Numbered from the stretch's first letter, positions 1-8,820 are shown. The stretch: DNA of 11,383 nt from Candidatus Krumholzibacteriia bacterium (GCA_026387805.1 JAPLKY010000140.1:1-11383); one strand, 5' to 3'. Translations and numbers: made by a program. Notes: generated by a model from the letters alone, not told the origin.

Positions 1-476
1 ACAACCCTCGGATCCTGTTTCGAGACGAATTCGACCTTCCCTTCACGCTCGAACACCTCATCCTTGAGCCGGCACTCGCACGTGTATCGGCGTATCGACC
101 CTTCGATCCTTCCCGATCGCGAGGAGTACTCAGTGCCGTTCACGAGAGTCACTTTGCCGTCGACCGAGGCCGTGCCATTCAGAATCAGCGTGCCGTTGAT
201 CACCCATGTGTCACCGACTACCATCCCGCCGTCCTGAACGTCGAGTGATCCATCGATGACGACCACAGGGCCCGCCACGGTGTCGCCGGAAGCCACCATC
301 ATACCCCCGTAGAATACTTTGCGAGGGGAGAAATCGAGAAGCGCCGTGAGCTCTTTCGGCGAGAGCTTCTCGGACTCACTCAACGCCGCCGCGCAAGTGA
401 TATCTCCAACTGCAGAGAAATAGGCCGTCAGACACGCCGCAAGAAGTATCGTTCCTCTGATACGCGATGGACACAT
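1..476 (-). CDS. Exported bactofilin-like beta-helix protein, cut by window edge
   Basis: This minus-strand reading frame stays open to the window edge, so only the N-terminal part (about 158 residues) is visible. It begins with a basic then hydrophobic stretch (MCPSRIRGTILLAACL...), read as a signal peptide. LAAC fits a lipobox, but the hydrophobic core before it is short, so lipoprotein status is open. After about 60 residues come short repeats rich in G, V and D (for example VVVIDGSLDVQDGGMVVGD and WVINGTLILNGTASVDGKV). These resemble the right-handed beta-helix of bactofilin-type polymer-forming proteins. A segment with a C-E-C motif follows near the edge. The chosen start has a weak TAGGT 6 bases upstream; in-frame ATGs at 494 and 497 are alternatives without a better ribosome site. 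An envelope or outer-membrane protein is likely; the missing C-terminus could hold another domain. Confidence 0.7.
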   Translation of the reverse strand, partial: MCPSRIRGTILLAACLTAYFSAVGDITCAAALSESEKLSPKELTALLDFSPRKVFYGGMMVASGDTVAGPVVVIDGSLDVQDGGMVVGDTWVINGTLILNGTASVDGKVTLVNGTEYSSRSGRIEGSIRRYTCECRLKDEVFEREGKVEFVSKQDPRV

Positions 477-804
477 GCTTGACCTATCTTGCATCATTCT
501 GAGAGCTTTGTGAACCAATATTGAGTCATCAGGATACGGTCTACTTCATGACGCGCGCCCTGATGATCTGCTTGTTCCCACAGCTCGCTCGGCGGTCTTG
601 CACCAAGAGTATCTGCCGGGCAATGCCCTGCGAACCCAGAAATGAGATTCATCAACCTTCAGGTTGTCTAAGAAACGCAGCGGGCCAATAAGACAACGTA
701 AACCACGATGTCTCGTCTTAGCGTGAGGGGGTCCTCACCCCCTCACGCTGCTACGAACGGAAATCTAAGTTCAATCAGATTGGATCACAATTCCCACAAT
801 CCGT
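477..804. other. Intergenic region, no gene seen
   Basis: This stretch separates two minus-strand genes. It holds one strong hairpin (720-749) and a small palindrome, CAACCT-TC-AGGTTG, near 655-670. A short minus-strand frame ending at 541 (…IIRARVMK then stop) resembles the end of an extracytoplasmic protein, but it has two stops close upstream and no start with a ribosome site. No convincing promoter for the leftmost gene was found. Confidence 0.5.
720..749 (-). terminator. 13-bp stem hairpin downstream of the Cys-rich exported gene
   Basis: Perfect inverted repeat: arms AGCGTGAGGGGGT (720-732) and ACCCCCTCACGCT (737-749) with a four-base loop. It lies 55 bases past the stop codon of the minus-strand gene at 805-1104. 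It is placed and shaped like a transcription terminator, but no U-tract follows on either strand. It may need Rho, or act as a 3' RNA-stabilising structure. Confidence 0.55.
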
Positions 805-1104
805 TTACCAGAGATTCCAGCACGGGTCGCCGCAGTTCTCGAAGCCATCTGACCATAGGCACTTACCACAATAATAGGCGGTAGTTACGGCACGAACTGC
901 TGCCCCTATCCAGCCCCTCGGGTCCCACCAGCGAGCCTCCACTACCTGCCCCTGCCCATGATCCGAGCTCAGGGTTGCCACCTCGTCGGCGCCGGTCGTG
1001 ACGACCGGCAGCGTGCGCATGCCGAGATCCAATGCCAGGGCCACCGCGACAGACACAAGCAGGCTCAACACTACCAGCTTTCTCGGCTTCTTGATAAACA
1101 GCAT
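805..1104 (-). CDS. Small exported protein with four-cysteine C-terminal tail
   Basis: A 99-residue protein of no family I recognise. Residues 1-9 are basic (MLFIKKPRK) and residues 10-27 are hydrophobic, so it is exported or membrane-anchored. The middle is acidic and polar. The last 40 residues are aromatic and carry Cys at 79, 82, 91 and 95 (C-x2-C-x8-C-x3-C), ending CGDPCWNLW. The cysteines could form disulfides outside the cytoplasm or bind a metal. The start at 1104 is fixed by a very strong ribosome site, GGAGGTGAT, 4 bases upstream; an ATG at 1122 has none and is rejected. The upstream gene's TGA (1109-1111) lies inside this ribosome site, so the two genes are very probably translationally coupled. 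A bacteriocin-like or signalling role is possible but not shown. Confidence 0.72.
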   Translation of the reverse strand: MLFIKKPRKLVVLSLLVSVAVALALDLGMRTLPVVTTGADEVATLSSDHGQGQVVEARWWDPRGWIGAAVRAVTTAYYCGKCLWSDGFENCGDPCWNLW

Positions 1105-1108
1105 GATA

Positions 1109-1618
1109 TCACCTCCCCTCAAAGGCTAGGAGTTCATCGAATCGTTTCACATCTTCCGCGGAGAGATTCCGATGCCGCTCTTCTCTGAAGACCTTGAGAG
1201 TCCGAGGATTCATATATTTCAAATCAACAGTATATCGATCCGTCATAGCGAGTGGGCAGCCGCACTCGGAAACAAATGCGAAGCGATAGGAATACGTCGA
1301 GTCCGCCGCGTCAAAGCTGATTGATGCATTCATTAGATTGACGGTGGCGACGCTGTCACCGCCAGTTTCGTGCACTTCCGCACGAGCGAACGATAGCAGG
1401 CCATTCGCTAGCCCGGCCAAGGACGCATCGGTGTCGAACTTCGGAAGCAGAATCCCTTCATGGACGGAGATATTGATCTCGGCGGACGGCTCGGCGGCAG
1501 CTCGGCCGCGGGCGCGGGCTATGCCAATCGCGCTGAGAATAGTCCACGTGATTGAAACGGTGAGAACGCAGAACAGCACGACGCCGAGCGCTTTGCGAAG
1601 AACTGTCTTGATGTCCAA
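1109..1618 (-). CDS. Single-pass membrane protein of unknown family
   Basis: I do not recognise this protein. From the TTG at 1618 it has 169 residues: a short cytoplasmic start (MDIKTVLRKA), one membrane segment at about 11-34, then an extracytoplasmic domain with alternating beta-type sequence and a C-G-C pair at 119-121 (SECGCPLAM). It ends in a charged helix (SAEDVKRFDELLAFEGR). The start is uncertain. The frame is open to ATGs at 1708, 1783 and 1789, but the extra residues look non-coding and those ATGs lack ribosome sites; the TTG has only a GGGGG run before it. It forms a two-gene unit with the Cys-rich gene (4 bases between stop and next start). The repeat cluster at 1903-1988 lies about 300 bases upstream of this start. 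Confidence 0.6.
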   Translation of the reverse strand: MDIKTVLRKALGVVLFCVLTVSITWTILSAIGIARARGRAAAEPSAEINISVHEGILLPKFDTDASLAGLANGLLSFARAEVHETGGDSVATVNLMNASISFDAADSTYSYRFAFVSECGCPLAMTDRYTVDLKYMNPRTLKVFREERHRNLSAEDVKRFDELLAFEGR

Positions 1619-1902
1619 GTTTGCCCCCGTTCTCAACTGATCGATTCGAGAGTTGTGAGACTTCTTGCCGATGCAGCCCCCCAGGAAGTCTGATCTACAC
1701 GCTTCCATATTACATATCCCATGCCGGCGGGCGTGCCTGTGCCATTTCTGAAAAGGATCGCTTGTTCGCAGCTCGCAGTTCATGCTCATAGGTGACTGCT
1801 ATGATTGCGGTTAGAGGGGGGCGCGAGAATCGGGGAAAGCGGCCATTTTCTTGGAGAGGATGGCGTTTCCGCTGGAGCTCCGGTACCGGACCATGCTTCG
1901 TG

Positions 1903-1988
1903 AACTGTCCCACTGCGGCACAGTTTTTCCGTAAGTCGTTTATTCATCTGTCCCACTCAAATGGGACAGTTGGCACAGTTGGGACACT
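1903..1988. repeat. Cluster of inverted and tandem CTGTCCCA/TGGGACAG repeats, likely activator-binding region
   Basis: Three elements lie within 86 bases. First, AACTGT (1903-1908) and ACAGTT (1920-1925) form an inverted pair, with CCCA following the left arm. Second, CTGTCCCA (1948-1955) and TGGGACAG (1962-1969) form a perfect 8-bp inverted repeat with a 6-base spacer. Third, three contiguous 9-base direct repeats run TGGGACAGT, TGGCACAGT, TGGGACACT (1962-1988). The cluster lies after the stop of the copy-A regulator and upstream of the membrane/Cys-rich operon. Fis-type EBPs typically bind such dyads (TGT…ACA) 80-200 bases or more upstream of a promoter. No good -24/-12 element was found nearby, so which promoter it serves is unknown. 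Confidence 0.6.
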
Positions 1989-2024
1989 TTTCAGGGGGAG
2001 TCAAGAAAGGTCAAGATAAGAGGA

Positions 2025-3839
2025 TTAGTCCTTAAGCGAGTCAAGCTCTTTCAAGTGGCGGTAGAGCGTGCTCCGTCCAATGCCGAGGTCCCGAGCTGCC
2101 TCGGACCTGTTGCCTCCGCAACGCTTGAGGCTTGCCGCAATGAGCTCTTTCAGAGCCTGATCTTCATCCGAAGGTTCCGCGCAAGTCTTGTTGAGAGCTC
2201 CCATGTTCCCCCGATTGTTCGGCGAGGCGAGCAGACGTTCGGATAGCACGTAGTCCCTGATCTTGATCGGCAGATCCTTGACGCGCATCACACCGGTCCC
2301 GTCAGCGGCGAGCAGAAGCGCGTTCACAACGTTGACGAGCTCGCGCGCGTTTCCCGGCCATGGATAGTCGTAGAGCAACTCCATGAGGCCGTTCTCAATG
2401 GAAACGGTCTTTCCGGATTTGCTCACATAGTACGCGAACAGTGGCGGAATATCGTCTTGCCGGCGCCGGAGCGGCTCGAGCTCGATCACCTGCCCGGCGA
2501 CGCGATAGAACAGGTCCTTTCGGAAACTCCCCGACTCGAGAAGCTCCTCGGGATTCGAGTTCGAGGCACAGATGATACGGACGTCAACCGGCCGTTCGCG
2601 TGTCTCACCCACCCGGCGGATCGTCCCTTCCTGAAGCGCGCGGAGAAGCTTCGCCTGCTGACCGTTCGATAACTCAGAGATTTCGTCGAGGAGAAGCGTG
2701 CCGCCGGAGGCTTGCTCCATGAGTCCTATCTTGTCCATAACAGCGCCCGTGAAAGAGCCCCTGCGATGGCCGAAAACCTCGCTCTCGAAGACGGGCTCCG
2801 GCAGGGTGGCGCAATTCACGGGAACGAATGGACCGTGCGACCGTTGGCTCAATGAATGGATCAACCGGGCAACAAGCTCCTTGCCGGTCCCTGTTTCCCC
2901 GAATATAAGGATTGGTATCTTCGAAGGGGCGTACTGCTTCACCCTGGAAACGACACCCTGCATGTGCTGCGACTGCACGACGAGGATGCCCCCCACCAAA
3001 TTCTTACGATCGAATGCTATGCTTGTCTTGCTTGCTGAGCTCGCCCCGCGATGGCTCCCGGCCTCGAGCCTGCCCAGAAGCTCTCTGCATTCGCGGGCGC
3101 GGTCCTCAAGGCCGATGGAGGTGTAGAGATGCATCCCCTCTATTGCGTACGCTCGGGCTTCATCAAGAAGCTCAGTCCGCAAATCCGCGGCGACGTTGTC
3201 GACCTCACTCCAGCGCCCATTGAAATTCGCGGCGACGTAGTATGTGGATGCAAGCTCAAAGGGATCCTTGATGAGACGGAATGTTGCAATGGATTCCTTG
3301 AAATACGACCGGGCGGAGACAAGGTTGCCTTTTCGTTCTTCGAGAGTGCCAAATGCCCGCAGTCCCGCCCCCAGCTCATGGTGATCATGCAAATTATCTG
3401 CGATCTCGAGCGCTTTGATCAGCGTTTCTTCGGCCTCTTTCTCCCTTCCTACCGCAATCAGAACCTCCCCTTGCCGCCGAAGAACCTCGACTGCGATGTC
3501 GCCGTGAGGAGCAGTCTCTGCCGCATGATTTGCGGCTATCTTGAGGTACCTGAGAGCATCTGTATACTGAGCAAGATAATGGTAGACCTCTCCGAGAAAC
3601 TCAGCCGAAAGAGCTGCTCCTCGTTCATAGTTGATCATCTGAGCACGCCTGAACGTCCCCTGCAGTATTCTCTTGGCAGGCTCATATTTTCCTCTGAATA
3701 TGGCTATCCGAGCGAAAGCGATCTTGGAGTTGATCAAACCGATCTGATAGGAGCATCTGGACGAAAATGCTCTGGCTAGAGCGAGATTCCTTCGGGCCTC
3801 ATCATACATGCCCCTCCGATAGGCAAGAACGCCGAGCAT
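2025..3839 (-). CDS. TPR / sigma-54 AAA+ / Fis-HTH regulator (copy A), C-terminal 604 residues of a frameshifted gene
   Basis: Residues about 1-270 are TPR-type helical repeats of about 40 residues (for example MLGVLAYRRGMYDEARRNL and LRAFGTLEERKGNLVSARSY). A sigma-54 activation domain spans about 280-520: Walker A GETGTGK at 314-320, the sigma-54 contact loop as GSFTGA at 361-366, Walker B LLLDE at 382-386, and WPGNARELV at about 494-502. A Fis-type helix-turn-helix fills about 565-600 (GGNRSEAARDLGIGRSTLYRHL). As a family member it would bind upstream DNA and use ATP to open sigma-54 promoters. There is no receiver domain. The ATG at 3839 has no ribosome site, and the TPR array continues upstream in another frame (3802-4278). 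So this is most likely the larger piece of one broken gene, or a gene hit by an assembly error. It is closely related to the regulator at 5037-7508. Confidence 0.85.
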   Translation of the reverse strand: MLGVLAYRRGMYDEARRNLALARAFSSRCSYQIGLINSKIAFARIAIFRGKYEPAKRILQGTFRRAQMINYERGAALSAEFLGEVYHYLAQYTDALRYLKIAANHAAETAPHGDIAVEVLRRQGEVLIAVGREKEAEETLIKALEIADNLHDHHELGAGLRAFGTLEERKGNLVSARSYFKESIATFRLIKDPFELASTYYVAANFNGRWSEVDNVAADLRTELLDEARAYAIEGMHLYTSIGLEDRARECRELLGRLEAGSHRGASSASKTSIAFDRKNLVGGILVVQSQHMQGVVSRVKQYAPSKIPILIFGETGTGKELVARLIHSLSQRSHGPFVPVNCATLPEPVFESEVFGHRRGSFTGAVMDKIGLMEQASGGTLLLDEISELSNGQQAKLLRALQEGTIRRVGETRERPVDVRIICASNSNPEELLESGSFRKDLFYRVAGQVIELEPLRRRQDDIPPLFAYYVSKSGKTVSIENGLMELLYDYPWPGNARELVNVVNALLLAADGTGVMRVKDLPIKIRDYVLSERLLASPNNRGNMGALNKTCAEPSDEDQALKELIAASLKRCGGNRSEAARDLGIGRSTLYRHLKELDSLKD

Positions 3840-4278
3840 CTGATGGGTTCTTCCGGTATCGATTCGCTATGATATAATCGCCACTGCTCAGTCGGACCAC
3901 GCCAAGGAGATAGAGTATCAAATTGTGCTGGTTCTCTGACCAGTTCCTCTTGATCGCTCCTTCCAGGAGCTCCAGAGCCTCGTCAATCCCTCTTCTCTTA
4001 ATGAGAAGATTCGATTTCAATTCTATATATCGAATGTCGTTCACAAGATCAGGGAAATGTTCTTTGAGGAGACGCAAACACTCTTCTGACTCCGGAAACC
4101 GCTGATTTCTGTAACAGATATCTGCGATTAGAAGAGCTAGAGGCGCCTGATTGCTTACGGTTTGCAAGCCGTCAGGCTGAAGGAAACCCCTGCCCTCAAT
4201 CTCTGCAAGCGCCTCACGGTATGCTCTTCTCGAAACGAGCAACGTGAGGTTCTCCAGCAGTTGCATATCTATCTGCAT
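3802..4278 (-). CDS. N-terminal TPR fragment of copy-A regulator, ending in a frameshift
   Basis: About 158 residues of helical TPR-like sequence (AYREALAEIEGRGF, PESEECLRLLKEHFP, IDEALELLEGAIK, LGVVRLSSGDYIIA), after which the frame leaves the repeat pattern (RKNPSDARRSCLSEGHV, stop). The pattern resumes in the next frame as RIDTGRTHQMLGVLAYRRG. The glycine-to-glycine distance across the junction is about 24 residues, against 40 in the same repeat of the paralogous regulator. So about 15-16 residues are missing as well as the frame being changed, which fits a deletion of 44 or 47 bases. The start at 4278 is preferred because GGAG sits a few bases upstream; the ATG at 4293 is in frame but has no ribosome site. 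The exported-protein gene ends 43 bases upstream. Confidence 0.75.
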   Translation of the reverse strand: MQIDMQLLENLTLLVSRRAYREALAEIEGRGFLQPDGLQTVSNQAPLALLIADICYRNQRFPESEECLRLLKEHFPDLVNDIRYIELKSNLLIKRRGIDEALELLEGAIKRNWSENQHNLILYLLGVVRLSSGDYIIANRYRKNPSDARRSCLSEGHV

Positions 4279-4321
4279 CAATCTCCGTCGCATTCAAGGA
4301 GCCGCGGATGCTCCGATCAAA

Positions 4322-4657
4322 TCACATCCTCCAAATCAAATACCTTAGGAGGAATGAGAAATAGGATCTGAACGTTGAAATGTATCGCTGGGCCGGCTGC
4401 TTCTCTCCGTTTTCTGCTATCGTCCCCTGGTCCACACCTGAATCGAACGCGGAACTAGCGGCGGCCAATCCTCCCAGCCTTGTATTGCCCTCCTCCCCCG
4501 GCTCACCGCACTGAATATTGGGCTTCGGCGAGATCTTCAGAACATCCGGTTTGTCCACGTAGACAATGGTCGCATGCGCGGCCGAAGAGATGACGATAAT
4601 ATTCACGGCGCATACGATAAGGCCGTACAGCATTAAGACCCTTTTGAGATTGCTCAT
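4322..4657 (-). CDS. Small exported GEPGE protein, partner of copy-A regulator
   Basis: A 111-residue protein of no family I recognise. A clear signal peptide (MSNLKRVLML then hydrophobic to about 28) ends at AHA, with predicted cleavage after residue 29. The mature part is about 82 residues. It carries GEPGEE at 51-56, a small polar middle, and an aromatic, basic tail (FLLRYLIW at 102-109, ending RM). The start is supported by GGAGG 6 bases upstream. The regulator starts 28-43 bases after its stop, so the two are likely one operon. The protein at 7528-7893 has the same layout and motifs and also sits directly before a TPR-sigma-54 regulator. Function is unknown. A secreted ligand or ligand precursor sensed by the regulator is one idea; an envelope protein under the regulator's control is another. 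Confidence 0.78.
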   Translation of the reverse strand: MSNLKRVLMLYGLIVCAVNIIVISSAAHATIVYVDKPDVLKISPKPNIQCGEPGEEGNTRLGGLAAASSAFDSGVDQGTIAENGEKQPAQRYISTFRSYFSFLLRYLIWRM

Positions 4658-4703
4658 TGGTCCCTCCAGAATTTCTTGGTTGGATTGCCCCCTTGCTCTA
4701 TTG

Positions 4704-4733
4704 ATTGTGCCATTAATCCCCGGGAATTGTCAA
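4704..4733 (-). promoter_or_regulatory. Possible sigma-70 promoter of copy-A module
   Basis: On the minus strand a perfect -35 TTGACA (4728-4733) is followed after 18 bases by CACAAT (4704-4709), a 4/6 match to the -10 box. Transcription would start about 40 bases before the ATG at 4657. The -10 is weak and the spacer is one base longer than ideal, so confidence is limited. Confidence 0.4.
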
Positions 4734-4738
4734 CAATA

Positions 4739-4815
4739 AAAAGAACCATCCTCACTACGGTACGGTTGCGCGATGGGGGGACAAAGAGCGGACCGCAGCT
4801 CTGAATGGTTCTTTT
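4739..4815. repeat. 11-bp inverted repeat with T-runs, candidate terminator
   Basis: AAAAGAACCAT (4739-4749) is exactly inverted as ATGGTTCTTTT (4805-4815), with 55 bases between that include AGAGC/GCTCT arms. On the minus strand the right-hand arm of the RNA reads straight into UUUUUAUU; on the plus strand it is followed by CTTTTTT. It could act as a long-loop terminator for the copy-B operon, lying just upstream of the copy-A promoter. A small miniature-element origin is also possible, but no target-site duplication was seen. Confidence 0.45.
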
Positions 4816-4988
4816 CTTTTTTGCTGACCGTTCGACTCGCTACCATATGTAATATCATACTTCGTGCCATCCCGCCCCGTGCGCGCGATTTCGCGCGAAA
4901 TATTCGAGCCTCGCCAACAAACGCATTCATAAGCAGTTATCTCCGCCCATTCGCCGGCCTGGAATTGCGCGTACTCCGGCGATCGAGC

Positions 4989-5002
4989 CCGCATTCATGC
5001 GG
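4989..5002. repeat. Short hairpin past the copy-B regulator stop
   Basis: CCGCAT (4989-4994) and ATGCGG (4997-5002) form a perfect 6-bp inverted repeat with a two-base centre, about 35 bases past the regulator's stop codon. No T-run follows. Such a tight centre favours a protein-binding palindrome over an RNA hairpin. Confidence 0.3.
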
Positions 5003-5036
5003 TTGTTCACGGTGTTCACGCAGTTGTCTACGGTGG

Positions 5037-5040
<4 letters not shown>
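4999..5040. repeat. Two tandem 21-base imperfect repeats
   Basis: Read on the minus strand, two adjacent 21-base units match at 16 of 21 positions, sharing the core CACCGT(AG/GA)ACAAC. The same strand contains CCGTGAACA twice in near succession. The repeats begin at the stop codon of the copy-B regulator. A more degenerate third copy may lie inside its last codons (GCCGTCAATAACCG). Confidence 0.4.
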
Positions 5041-7508
<2,468 letters not shown>

Positions 7509-7527
7509 CAATCCGATTCCCAGTGAA

Positions 7528-7893
7528 TTACCGATGCAATTGCCAAAGCCAGGTGCGGAGAAACATCCTCCACGCAAGATTCACCCGAGAACCCAGACAG
7601 CGCCCGCTTGCCTCCCGTGAACCCTCCAGGTTTATGGAGCTCTCATCCAATAGAACGGGGCCATCGTCTCCCTCGGCTCCGAGAGGCCCCGATTCATGGA
7701 TGATGTAAATCGTCGGAATCGTTTTCAGATGCGGATCCTCGCCTGGCTCCCCGCCCAGTTTCCAATTATCGGGCTGAGCGATGCCGGCCCGGGGCTCGCG
7801 AGCCTCGACGCGCGCCGCGAAAAATGCGGGAACCGCCCCGGCGACGAGGCTCAATAACATGAAGATCGCGATTTTTCGACTACTATTCCTCAT
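7528..7893 (-). CDS. Small exported GEPGE protein, partner of copy-B regulator
   Basis: A 121-residue protein, unrecognised. The N-terminus MRNSSRKIAIFMLLSLVAG plus further hydrophobic residues forms a signal peptide, with likely cleavage after VEA (residue 31). The mature part has GEPGED at 48-53, an acidic middle and a Trp/Arg-rich tail (MFLRTWLW at 110-117, ending QLHR). It matches the protein at 4322-4657 in length, signal peptide, motif, tail and position before a TPR-sigma-54 regulator. The start at 7893 puts the signal peptide at the N-terminus; AGGATCGAG lies 5-13 bases upstream. The frame is open to an ATG at 7953, which would add 20 residues before the signal peptide. A strong promoter lies about 100 bases upstream, leaving a leader of about 90 bases. 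Confidence 0.78.
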   Translation of the reverse strand: MRNSSRKIAIFMLLSLVAGAVPAFFAARVEAREPRAGIAQPDNWKLGGEPGEDPHLKTIPTIYIIHESGPLGAEGDDGPVLLDESSINLEGSREASGRCLGSRVNLAWRMFLRTWLWQLHR

Positions 7894-7992
7894 AATGACT
7901 CGATCCTGGAAAAAGACGAGCATTGCACGCGAAAACTCGGTTTTGTCGTTCAACCCTAGTAAGGAGCCGCCTGCCGAACTCTGACTAGGTAA

Positions 7993-8021
7993 ATTCTACC
8001 AGAACCTCCCTGGCCTGTCAA
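7993..8021 (-). promoter_or_regulatory. Sigma-70 promoter of copy-B module
   Basis: On the minus strand TTGACA (8016-8021) is followed after exactly 17 bases by TAGAAT (7993-7998), an 11/12 match to the sigma-70 consensus. Transcription would begin near 7986 and run into the exported-protein gene at 7893 and the regulator at 7508. The activator would therefore be made by housekeeping polymerase, as is usual for EBPs. Confidence 0.65.
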
Positions 8022-8118
8022 GTGGGCACCGGACTCTCGGCGCCCGGCAAGACCGGAAAACATGAATTGAGGTCGAATCCCGATAGAAGACCGAAGAAAC
8101 GTAATCTATTTTTTCCTA

Positions 8119-8147
8119 TTGTCAAAATCTGTTTACACATGTATAAT
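8119..8147 (+). promoter_or_regulatory. Near-consensus sigma-70 promoter, divergent from copy-B promoter
   Basis: TTGTCA (8119-8124), a 17-base spacer and a perfect TATAAT (8142-8147) give an 11/12 match in an AT-rich stretch. The start would be near 8154. The two divergent -35 boxes are about 97 bases apart and could share regulation. What this promoter expresses is unclear: a doubtful ORF starts at 8177, and the next firm gene is at 8955. Confidence 0.6.
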
Positions 8148-8176
8148 CTCTTATAGAAAATCCTGTTAGGTGAGCA

Positions 8177-8545
8177 ATGCCAACAATTTGTAAACATAAT
8201 TTGACGCTTTTCAGAACCCATCCCGCCGCGGGTGCCTCCAATCGGCGGGAAATACCTCTGTATCTCGTTATTCATCAATACATTAAGCATTGGTTTCAAA
8301 ATGCCTCCAGAATGGCATGCCCCATGCGATTGATGTCAAACCGTATTGCAGCCAGTCGCATACGCAACAGCACAATAGCTGGACTCGACGGAACGGCGGG
8401 AGAGCGCCCTTCCGAGGACCAGGGACTATCACCGAGAGCGTGTGCCCGGGAGAGAGTTAGATTCTCAGTGAATTCGGCGGTCATCCCGCAATGGGGCCGG
8501 AGGTTTGAGCAGCGAGCCGGCCCGAAAGGCCGAGTACTGAGATGA
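8177..8545 (+). CDS. Doubtful 122-residue ORF behind a strong promoter
   Basis: The ATG at 8177 has AGGTGA just upstream and lies about 23 bases after the predicted start of the 8119-8147 promoter, which is the main reason to list it. The product is basic, with no signal peptide, membrane segment or motif that I recognise. Its composition changes sharply along its length (AT-rich start, GC-rich end), as in non-coding sequence. A hairpin (8221-8250) lies inside it. It may be a real small gene, a leader peptide, or part of a non-coding transcript. Confidence 0.25.
   Translation: MPTICKHNLTLFRTHPAAGASNRREIPLYLVIHQYIKHWFQNASRMACPMRLMSNRIAASRIRNSTIAGLDGTAGERPSEDQGLSPRACARERVRFSVNSAVIPQWGRRFEQRAGPKGRVLR
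8221..8250 (+). repeat. Hairpin in the leader of the 8119-8147 transcript
   Basis: TCCCGCCG (8221-8228) and CGGCGGGA (8243-8250) form a perfect 8-bp GC-rich stem with a 14-base loop, about 70 bases into the predicted transcript. No T-run follows. It could be an RNA control element or simply a stable fold. Confidence 0.35.
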
Positions 8546-8820
8546 ATAGAGCCCGGGTAAGTCGCTTCGACAATCCTGCAAGGAGTATCAGTCCGGGAGC
8601 GGGCCTCGGCGGACTTGTGGCCAGGTGCGCCGGGGCCGCGCTTCCGAATCGTTTCTCCGCGCGGGAAGTGGTAGTCCCTGCGCCATGTTACCGCCATCTC
8701 ATATCCTCCACGAACGGATCGTCCGGATCACCTGCAGAGATTCTCGTCATTCGTACATCGCCTCCGATTCAGGAGATAACAAGAGACGTGCCTTTCTCGC
8801 CGGGTGGGCCGCCCAACCTC

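Larger units (their letters stand above)
4658..5036. other. Gene-free spacer between the two modules
   Basis: About 380 bases between the stop of the copy-B regulator and the start of the copy-A exported gene. It holds a possible sigma-70 promoter (4704-4733), an 11-bp inverted repeat with T-runs (4739-4815), a small hairpin (4989-5002) and a tandem 21-base repeat (4999-5040). A 79-residue minus-strand frame (4755-4994) has no ribosome site, hydrophobic core or motif and is not called. Confidence 0.55.

Noticed and set aside
541..650. Minus-strand frame ending …IIRARVMK, like the C-terminus of a secreted protein
   Set aside because: Only about 35 codons after two stop codons, with no start with a ribosome site. 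Too short to support a pseudogene call.
1720..1750. Sigma-54 promoter on the minus strand (TGGCACAGGCACGCC)
   Set aside because: The -24 half is perfect, but the GC of the -12 half is 9 rather than 10 bases away and the TT is missing.
1619..1789. Longer N-terminus for the membrane protein (ATG at 1708, 1783 or 1789)
   Set aside because: The added residues are His/Arg/Cys-rich without domain character, and no ribosome site precedes those ATGs. The choice stays uncertain.
4692..4713. Sigma-54 promoter on the minus strand starting at TGGCAC before the copy-A exported gene
   Set aside because: The next GC is 13 bases from the GG instead of 10, so the element cannot serve as -24/-12. The sigma-70 reading is better.
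7509..7577. Extended start of the copy-B regulator at 7577
   Set aside because: It would overlap the 3' end of the exported-protein gene and add residues with no TPR character. MKDTEL at 7508 matches the expected regulator start.
8296..8697. 133-residue minus-strand frame in the plus-strand spacer
   Set aside because: No ribosome site, signal peptide or recognisable motif; its composition is that of random GC-rich sequence.
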